A stretch of 38,882 bases of DNA, taken from contig VGWJ01000027.1 of the NCBI GenBank assembly GCA_016873635.1, forward strand, positions 1 to 38,882, read 5' to 3'. The notes beneath the pieces are model-generated. The model was not told the DNA's origin. It did not search any database and worked only from the letters and a program-made list of their open reading frames with translations. The stretch comes from Lentisphaerota bacterium. Its GTDB lineage: Bacteria; Verrucomicrobiota; Kiritimatiellia; UBA8416; VGWJ01. The translations under genes and the position numbers were made by a program. Positions within the stretch are counted from its first letter, which is position 1, and every line of letters begins with the position of its first letter. Positions 33,085 through 38,882 of the stretch are shown in pieces.

Positions 33085-34258
33085 GTACAGGGGCTTTGAC
33101 CGCGAAGGGCGCGCCTCAAGGGGACTGATCGAGGCGCTGAGCGTCAAGGATGCCCGCGAAAAACTGGCCCTGCGGGGCATCCTCGCGGACCGGCTGTCGG
33201 CCACCGGAAGACGCGCGCGGCTGACGGTCGGCGCGCGCGCCGTGCTGTATCGCGAGCTCAGCGCGCTGCTCGCCGCGGGCCTTCCCCTCGTGCGGTCCCT
33301 GGAGATCCTCATCGCGTCTCCCGAGACGGAGCGCTTCAGCGGCGTGCTGGCCGGCGTGCGCGACCGCGTCCGCGAAGGCGGCTCGCTGGCCGAGGCGCTG
33401 GCCGAAGCCGGCCGCTTCCGCTCGCCTTTCGAGCTGGCCATCGTGCAGGTGGCGGAACGCTCGGGCACGCTCGAGGCGATGATCGCCAGGCTGGGCGAGT
33501 TCCTCGAGGAGCAGGAGCAGCTGCGCGAGCGCGTGCAGAGCGCGCTGGTCTATCCGGCCATCGTGCTGGCCGTCGGCATCTGCGTGGCCGTGCTCATGCT
33601 GGGCCTGCTCATCCCGCGGGCCGCGGAGCTGCTGGCCGACAGCCGCGCCGGCATGCCCGCGCTGACGCGCGGCATGATGGCGCTGGGCCGGACAACGCTG
33701 CGCTGGGGCTGGCTGGCGCTCGTCCTGCTCGGCGGCGGGGGCGCCGTCGCGCGCGATAGAATCCGGCGCCGGCCCGAGCTGAGGCGGGCGTGGGACCGCC
33801 GGCTCTTCGGCCTGCCGCTGGTGGGCCGGGGTTACAGGATCCTGGCCGCGCTGAGGTTCGCGCGCGCGCTGGCCATCCTGCTGCGGGGCGGGGTGTCGGT
33901 CGTGGAAGGGCTGGCCCTGGCCGGACGGTCCACCGGGAGCCCGTGGATTGCACACATGGCCGAGGCCGAGGCCGAAGCCGTGCGGCACGGCAGCAGCCTG
34001 TCCGACGCGGTGCGGCGCATCCCGCCCCTGGCCGCTTCGCTGCCCGGCTGGATCCAGGTGGGCGAGGCCGGCGGCGGGCTTTCCGGCCTGATGGAGAGCG
34101 CGGGAAAACGCTACCAGGGCCAATGGGACCACTTCGTGAGCCGGTCGCTGAGCCTGCTCGAGCCGGCCCTGATCCTGGCGATCGGCGCGTTCGTGCTGCT
34201 GGTCACGCTGTCGGTCCTGCTGCCGATCATCTCGCTGACCCGCAACATCGGGGGATGA
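33071..34258 (+). CDS. gspF: type II secretion inner-membrane platform protein GspF
   Basis: A 395-aa platform protein with two GspF domains. It starts FEYRGFDREGRASRGLIEA, a family opening, and shows three hydrophobic segments at about 160-185, 213-235 and 365-390. Repeated domain blocks are RELSALLAAGLPLVRSLEIL and RALAILLRGGVSVVEGLALA with VGEAGGGLSGLMES. ATG 33071 overlaps the last 14 bases of gspE. No gspG pseudopilin, gspC or prepilin peptidase follows; the next gene is a lipid enzyme. Confidence 0.94.
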   Translation: MQTFEYRGFDREGRASRGLIEALSVKDAREKLALRGILADRLSATGRRARLTVGARAVLYRELSALLAAGLPLVRSLEILIASPETERFSGVLAGVRDRVREGGSLAEALAEAGRFRSPFELAIVQVAERSGTLEAMIARLGEFLEEQEQLRERVQSALVYPAIVLAVGICVAVLMLGLLIPRAAELLADSRAGMPALTRGMMALGRTTLRWGWLALVLLGGGGAVARDRIRRRPELRRAWDRRLFGLPLVGRGYRILAALRFARALAILLRGGVSVVEGLALAGRSTGSPWIAHMAEAEAEAVRHGSSLSDAVRRIPPLAASLPGWIQVGEAGGGLSGLMESAGKRYQGQWDHFVSRSLSLLEPALILAIGAFVLLVTLSVLLPIISLTRNIGG

Positions 34259-36459
34259 ACGTGAACGGCTCCGCCATCGTCTGCCGGGCGCTGCGCGCGA
34301 CGGGGCGCCTCTTTCATCGGATCCGCGCGGAAGGCGCGTCGAACGTGCCCGAACGCGGCGGCGCGCTGCTGGTGTCGAACCACCAGTCCATCGCCGACCC
34401 GGCCCTGCTGCAGGCGGTCCTGCGCCGGCGCGTTCATTTCATGATGGGGCGCGAGGCCTACGCGCGGCGTCCTTTCCAGTTCCTGTTCCGCGCCATGGAG
34501 ACCATCCCGATCTCGCCGCGCGACCCGCCGCGGCTTGTGGTGCAGGCCCTGCGCCGGGCCCGCGATCTGCTGGACCGGGGCGAGATCGTCTGCATCTTCG
34601 CCGAGGGCGCCATGACGCGGAACGGCAACCTGCGCGATTTCCGTCCCGGCATGGAGCGGATCGTGCGCGGCTCGGCGCATCCGATCATACCGGTGCATAT
34701 CGGCGGGGCGTGGGGCAGCGCCTTCAGCCACTGCTACGGCGCGCTGCTGGCGCGCCGTCCGGGCCGGCGCCGGCGCGCGGTGTCGGTCGTCTTCGGCCTT
34801 CCCATGCCGCCGGACAGCCCGCGCGCGCAGGTGCGCGCGCGCATCCAGGAGCTTTCCACGCGGGACTTCGACCTGCGCGCCGCGCCGGACGCGCACCTGG
34901 GGGCCGCCTTCGTGCGCGGGGCGCGCGCGCGCTGGCGCGCGCCGGCGCTGGGCGACTCCGAAGGGCGCTGCCTCAGCGGCGGCCGGGCGCTCGCGGCGGC
35001 CGTCGCCCTGGGCAGGCTCATCGCACGCGTGGCGGGGGAGGCGGCCATGGTGGGCGTCATCATGCCGCCTTCGGTGGGCGCGGCGCTGGCCAATCTCGGG
35101 ACGTACCTGGCCGGCAGGATTCCGGTGAACCTGAACTTCACGGCGCCGGCCGAGGCCGTGGACGCCGCGATCCGCCGCTGCGGCATCCGCACCGTGATTT
35201 CGTCGCGGCGCTTCCTGGAGAAGTACGGCCGGCTGCAGGCGCCGCCGGGAACGGTCTTCATCGAGGACCTCATCGCGCAGCTCGGCGCCCGGCAGAAGCT
35301 CGGCGCCCTGCTGCGGGCCCGCTTCCTGCCCGCGCGCCGGCTGATCGCCGGGCCGGCGCCGGGGCCGGGCGACACGGCCACGGTGATCTTCTCGTCCGGC
35401 AGCACGGGGGAACCCAAGGGCGCGGTTCTGACGCACCGCAATATCCTGTCCAACGTCGCGGCCGTGCTGTCGGTGTACCGCTTCGGCGCCGATGACCGCA
35501 TGTGCGCCGTGCTGCCGCTGTTTCATTCCTTCGGTTTCACGTGCAATCTGTGGGTGCCGCTGCTGGGCGGATTCCCGGCCTTCTTCCATCCCAGTCCCCT
35601 GGACGCGTCCGGCATCGCCGCGTTGGTGCGCCGCGAGCGGCTGACGGTGCTGCTGGCCACGCCCACTTTCCTGCTGGCCTACATGCGCCGCGCGACGCGC
35701 GACGATTTCGCGAGCCTGCGCACCGTGATCGCCGGGGCGGAGAAGCTGCGACCGGCGGTGGCCGGCGCTTTCGCGCGGCAATTCGGCGTGCGGCCGCTCG
35801 AAGGCTACGGCGCCACGGAGCTGTCGCCCGTCGTGTCCCTCAACGTGCCCGACGTGGAAGTCGCGGGCGTGGCGCAAACCGGAACCAGGGAGGGCAGCGT
35901 GGGGCATCCCCTGCCGGGCGTCGCCGTGCGCGTCGTCGATCCCGAAACGGGCGGCGCCCTGCCGGAGGGCGCGGCGGGAATGCTGCTGGTCAAGGGCCCG
36001 AACGTGATGCGCGGCTACCTGGGCGATCCGGAAACAACGGCACAGGTCCTGCGCGAGGGCTGGTACGAAACCGGCGACATCGCCAGCCTGGACGGCGACG
36101 GCTTCATCCATATCCTGGATCGCGTTTCGCGCTACAGCAAGATCGGCGGCGAGATGGTGCCGCACCTCGCGGTCGAAGAGACGCTCGCATCCGGCCTGAA
36201 GACCATGGACCGGGTCGTGGCGGTTACGTCGGCCGCGGACGAGCGCAAGGGCGAGCAACTCGTGGTTTTCTACACGGCGGAAGCCGGCGACGCCGACGCG
36301 CTGGCCGGTATCGCGGCGCAAAGCCCGCTGCCGAACCTCTGGCGGCCGCGGCGCGACAACTACGTGCGCGTGGAAGCGCTGCCCTTGCTGGGCTCGGGCA
36401 AACTCGATCTCAAACGCCTGCGCCGCATGGCCGAGGACTTCGTCGCCCGGCCGGACTAG
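34255..36459 (+). CDS. aas: bifunctional acyltransferase/acyl-ACP synthetase, Aas-like
   Basis: Two domains in 734 aa, close to E. coli Aas (719 aa), which re-acylates lysophospholipid at the inner membrane. The N-terminal PlsC-type domain has NHQSIAD (H43, D48) and FAEGAMTR (115-122). The C-terminal AMP-forming domain has the P-loop SSGSTGEPKG at 380-389, GYGATE, YETGDIASLDGDGF and the catalytic lysine near the end in LGSGKLDLKRL. No transporter (LplT) domain is present. The ATG overlaps the gspF stop, so it is the last gene of the fabZ-lpxA-gspDEF run. A different acyl acceptor is possible. Confidence 0.9.
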   Translation: MNVNGSAIVCRALRATGRLFHRIRAEGASNVPERGGALLVSNHQSIADPALLQAVLRRRVHFMMGREAYARRPFQFLFRAMETIPISPRDPPRLVVQALRRARDLLDRGEIVCIFAEGAMTRNGNLRDFRPGMERIVRGSAHPIIPVHIGGAWGSAFSHCYGALLARRPGRRRRAVSVVFGLPMPPDSPRAQVRARIQELSTRDFDLRAAPDAHLGAAFVRGARARWRAPALGDSEGRCLSGGRALAAAVALGRLIARVAGEAAMVGVIMPPSVGAALANLGTYLAGRIPVNLNFTAPAEAVDAAIRRCGIRTVISSRRFLEKYGRLQAPPGTVFIEDLIAQLGARQKLGALLRARFLPARRLIAGPAPGPGDTATVIFSSGSTGEPKGAVLTHRNILSNVAAVLSVYRFGADDRMCAVLPLFHSFGFTCNLWVPLLGGFPAFFHPSPLDASGIAALVRRERLTVLLATPTFLLAYMRRATRDDFASLRTVIAGAEKLRPAVAGAFARQFGVRPLEGYGATELSPVVSLNVPDVEVAGVAQTGTREGSVGHPLPGVAVRVVDPETGGALPEGAAGMLLVKGPNVMRGYLGDPETTAQVLREGWYETGDIASLDGDGFIHILDRVSRYSKIGGEMVPHLAVEETLASGLKTMDRVVAVTSAADERKGEQLVVFYTAEAGDADALAGIAAQSPLPNLWRPRRDNYVRVEALPLLGSGKLDLKRLRRMAEDFVARPD

Positions 36460-36582
36460 CGCGCGTTTCTCTCGCGCCGGAGGCTGCCCGCGGAGGCGCG
36501 CGCTCCCTCTCCGGACGCGGCCGGCTACCGCAACGCGCGGCGCGTTTTCGGCTTGGCGGGCGGGGCGAGGACGTTCATTGTC

Positions 36583-38211
36583 ATGGCCGGTCGGGAAATG
36601 AAGATACTGGACACGGACTATATCGTCGTCGGCAGCGGGATCGCGGGCTTGATGTCGGCCCTGCACCTGTCCCGGCATGGCCGCGTCCTTGTCGTCACCA
36701 AGAAAGAACGCGCCGAGAGCAACACCAACTACGCCCAGGGCGGCATCGCCTGCGCGGTGGCGGCCGAGGACAGCTTCGAAGCGCACGTGCGCGACACGCT
36801 GGAGGCCGGCGCCGGGCTGTGCGACGGGGAAGTCGTGCGCGCCGTGGTGAGCGCCGGGCCGGCAGCCATCGCCGAGCTGGAGCGTCTGGGCATCGTCTTC
36901 GCCGGGCGCGCCGCGAGCGCCGGCGGCGGCTACGACCTCGGCAAGGAGGGCGGCCACTCCCGGCGCCGCGTCCTGCACGCCGGCGATATCACCGGCCGGC
37001 ACGTCGAGACCGTGCTGCTGGAGCGCGCCCACGCGGAGCCCAACATCGGGATCCTCGAGCACACCATGGTGATCGACCTGATCACCACGGGCTGGCTGGG
37101 CGGACCGGACCCGAACCGCTGCGTGGGCGCCTACGTCCTGGACCGGATCTCCGGCGAGATCGCGGCCGTGCGCGCGCCGTACATGGTGCTGGCCAGCGGC
37201 GGCGGCGGCAAGGTCTACCTCTACACTTCCAACCCCGACATCGCCACGGGCGACGGCGTGGCCATCGCGTGGCGCGCGGGCGTGCCGATCAAGAACATGG
37301 AGTTCATCCAGTTCCATCCCACGTGCCTGTACCACCCGCGGGCCAAGTCGTTCCTGATCAGCGAGGCCGTGCGCGGGGAAGGGGCGAAGCTGGCGGACGC
37401 CGCGGGGCGCTCCTTCGCGGAGCGGTACGATCCGCGCGGCGCGCTGGCGCCGCGCGACGTCGTGGCGCGGGCCATCGACAGCGAGATGAAAGCCACCGGC
37501 GCGCCGTGCATGTTCCTGGACATCCGCCACAAGTCCGAGCGCTTTCTGCGCGAGCGCTTTCCGACGATCTACGCGACCTGCCTGCGCTACGGCTTCGACA
37601 TGGCGCGCGACCTGATCCCCGTGGTGCCGGCCGCGCACTACTTCTGCGGCGGCGTCGCGGCCGGCGTGGACGGCCGCACCGCGCTGGAGGGGCTGTACGT
37701 CTGCGGCGAGACGGCCTGCACGGGCCTGCACGGGGCCAACCGGCTGGCCAGCAACTCGCTGCTGGAGGCGGTGGTCTGCGCCCGCGCCATGGCGGAGCGG
37801 CTGGGGGGCGAACGCCCGCCGCGCGAGTTCAATGCGCCGGCGATCCCGGACTGGGAATGCGGCCGCGCCGTGACCAGCGACGAAGCCGTCGTGGTGGAGC
37901 ACAACTGGAACGAGGTGCGCACCTGCATGTGGGACTACGTGGGCATCGTGCGCAGCGACAAGCGCCTCGAGCGCGCGCGGCGCCGGCTGGGCAACCTGCG
38001 GGAAGAAATCCGGCAGTACTACCTGGATTACCTGGTCACGGCCGACATCCTGGAGCTGCGCAACATCGCGGCCGTGGGCGAGCTGATCGTGCGCTCGGCC
38101 GCGCGGCGCAAGGAAAGCCGCGGCCTGCACTTCACTCTCGACCACCCCGGCCTCGCGCCGGGTCCGGCGCGGGACACCGTCATCGAAGACCGGCCGTGGC
38201 ATCAGTCCTGA
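36583..38211 (+). CDS. nadB: L-aspartate oxidase
   Basis: FAD enzyme oxidising aspartate to iminoaspartate, the first step of NAD synthesis. The 542-aa protein has the FAD loop YIVVGSGIAGLMSAL, NTNYAQGGIA, the HSRRRVLHAGD block, EFIQFHPT, SEAVRGEGA with the active-site Arg, and AAHYFCGGV and TACTGLHGANRLASNSLLEA near the end of the FAD domain. A helical C-terminal domain follows. ATG 36583 (GCGAGGA upstream) and ATG 36598 are both credible; TTG 36553 is less so. The 123 bases before it show no gene, and nadA and nadC are not present here. It precedes the CRISPR array. Confidence 0.94.
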   Translation: MAGREMKILDTDYIVVGSGIAGLMSALHLSRHGRVLVVTKKERAESNTNYAQGGIACAVAAEDSFEAHVRDTLEAGAGLCDGEVVRAVVSAGPAAIAELERLGIVFAGRAASAGGGYDLGKEGGHSRRRVLHAGDITGRHVETVLLERAHAEPNIGILEHTMVIDLITTGWLGGPDPNRCVGAYVLDRISGEIAAVRAPYMVLASGGGGKVYLYTSNPDIATGDGVAIAWRAGVPIKNMEFIQFHPTCLYHPRAKSFLISEAVRGEGAKLADAAGRSFAERYDPRGALAPRDVVARAIDSEMKATGAPCMFLDIRHKSERFLRERFPTIYATCLRYGFDMARDLIPVVPAAHYFCGGVAAGVDGRTALEGLYVCGETACTGLHGANRLASNSLLEAVVCARAMAERLGGERPPREFNAPAIPDWECGRAVTSDEAVVVEHNWNEVRTCMWDYVGIVRSDKRLERARRRLGNLREEIRQYYLDYLVTADILELRNIAAVGELIVRSAARRKESRGLHFTLDHPGLAPGPARDTVIEDRPWHQS

Positions 38212-38233
38212 CGGGGGGGACGCGCCGTTCCCG

Positions 38234-38249
38234 CCCCGGCGGGCCGGGG
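38234..38249 (+). terminator. possible hairpin behind nadB
   Basis: A 6-bp GC stem CCCCGG / CCGGGG with a CGGG loop begins 23 bases after the nadB stop. No T run follows, so intrinsic termination is doubtful. It lies between nadB and the CRISPR trailer; the rest of 38212-38306 shows nothing recognisable. Confidence 0.3.
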
Positions 38250-38306
38250 ACGACCCGCCACCGCTGCGCTCCACTGCCATCCCGATCATCGAGAGCAGTA
38301 GCGTGT

Positions 38307-38882
38307 GTTTCAATCCACGCTCCCCGCGCGGGGAGCGCCGCCGCCGCCGGCCCACTGCTCCACGATCTTCTGCGTTTCAATCCACGCTCCCCGCGCGGGG
38401 AGCGACCTGGCGCTCAGCGCCGTGCGCCACTGCACAACATTGTTTCAATCCACGCTCCCCGCGCGGGGAGCGACCTGGGATTCTCGGCGGGCGAGCACTC
38501 CGTGACGTTTCAATCCACGCTCCCCGCGCGGGGAGCGACAGGAGACGGCTGCCTTGGTCACGGGATATGACGTGTTTCAATCCACGCTCCCCGCGCGGGG
38601 AGCGACCACGTAGCCCGCGTTGCTGCACGAGACCACCGTGTTTCAATCCACGCTCCCCGCGCGGGGAGCGACGGACACCAGTTGGTCACTCCCACGGCGA
38701 GGTACGTTTCAATCCACGCTCCCCGCGCGGGGAGCGACGGGGACCTGGGGCGCAACGGTCGGCCGGAGAAGGTTTCAATCCACGCTCCCCGCGCGGGGAG
38801 CGACGGACAGGTGGCGCGGAGAGACCGTGGAGTGCCTGTTTCAATCCACGCTCCCCGCGCGGGGAGCGACGCAATCTCGAAG
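38307..38882 (-). CRISPR. CRISPR array, I-C-like repeat, nine repeats, continues past the right edge
   Basis: Nine 33-base repeats begin at 38307, 38374, 38442, 38507, 38574, 38640, 38706, 38772 and 38838. Each starts GTTTCAATCCA on the plus strand and ends GGGGAGCGAC, around a 20-base palindrome (8-bp stem CGCTCCCC/GGGGAGCG, loop GCGC). Eight full spacers are 34, 35, 32, 34, 33, 33, 33 and 33 bases, and a ninth is cut at 38882. Repeats are identical except the first, which has GCC for GAC at its end. Reverse-complemented, the repeat ends GGATTGAAAC, the I-C-type 3' handle, so transcription should run on the minus strand. The altered repeat marks the trailer; leader and cas genes should lie to the right. 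No cas gene is in the window, so the subtype is inferred from the repeat only. Confidence 0.97.

Noticed and set aside
34111-38355. Minus-strand open frame of over 1400 codons opposite gspF, aas and nadB
   Set aside because: It spans three well-supported plus-strand genes and part of the CRISPR array, with shadow-type composition and no recognisable motif.
38305-38874. Open frames through the CRISPR array on both strands encoding repeated Pro-Arg-Gly words
   Set aside because: They are translations of the CRISPR repeat, a well-known source of spurious repetitive proteins in databases; no start signals or protein-like composition.

Overview
This is a GC-rich stretch (roughly two thirds G+C or more, by eye) of a Gram-negative bacterial chromosome. 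The outer-membrane gene set is extensive: Kdo synthesis (kdsB, kdsA), lipid A synthesis (lpxA, an LpxL-type acyltransferase), LPS export (an LptC/LptA-like protein, LptB, an LptF/G permease), lipoprotein release (Lol) and a secretin. HPr kinase, HPr and Enzyme I sit together with no sugar-specific EII, and there is a Gfo/Idh/MocA plus sugar-isomerase pair. This mix fits the PVC superphylum (Verrucomicrobiota, Kiritimatiellota, Lentisphaerota) or a neighbouring phylum better than a typical proteobacterium, but the placement is an inference without a search.

Layout. 1-757: the 3' end of a 23S rRNA gene, a spacer, 5S rRNA and a strong intrinsic terminator. 824-5361: a membrane diguanylate cyclase, then (minus strand) an LpxL-like acyltransferase and a DUF362/ferredoxin protein, then a divergent endonuclease/exonuclease/phosphatase-fold protein. 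5510-7819 (minus): a Gfo/Idh/MocA oxidoreductase, a sugar-phosphate isomerase and a possibly broken small ORF. 7896-11376: lysS, a LolC/E permease and lolD. 11583-12062 (minus): tadA.

12221-23218 is one uninterrupted, mostly overlapping run of thirteen genes: dnaX, ybaB, recR, yggS, an unrecognised anchored membrane protein, kdsB, kdsA, an LptC-LptA-like protein, lptB, hpf, hprK, ptsH and ptsI. It joins replication/repair, Kdo synthesis, LPS export and a regulatory phosphorelay. It is followed by metK and ahcY (S-adenosylmethionine cycle), a DUF3108 periplasmic protein and an LptF/G permease. A second coupled run, 28159-36459, holds fabZ, lpxA, gspD, gspE, gspF and an Aas-like acyltransferase/acyl-ACP synthetase, so lipid A acyl supply, a minimal secretin/ATPase/platform module without pseudopilins, and phospholipid acyl recycling are encoded together. 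nadB follows. A CRISPR array (nine repeats, I-C-like repeat) runs off the right edge; repeat orientation and the degenerate first repeat place its leader, and probably its cas genes, beyond the window.

No complete unknown system is visible. The points most worth following are: three genes (lpxL-like, DUF362, lysS) whose -10 boxes lie 5-7 bases before the start codon, suggesting leaderless mRNAs; an HprK with Gln in place of the conserved histidine before the P-loop; an apparent LptC-LptA fusion; an uncharacterised membrane protein coupled by overlapping codons to yggS and kdsB; and the D-E-F-only secretion module tied to lipid A genes.
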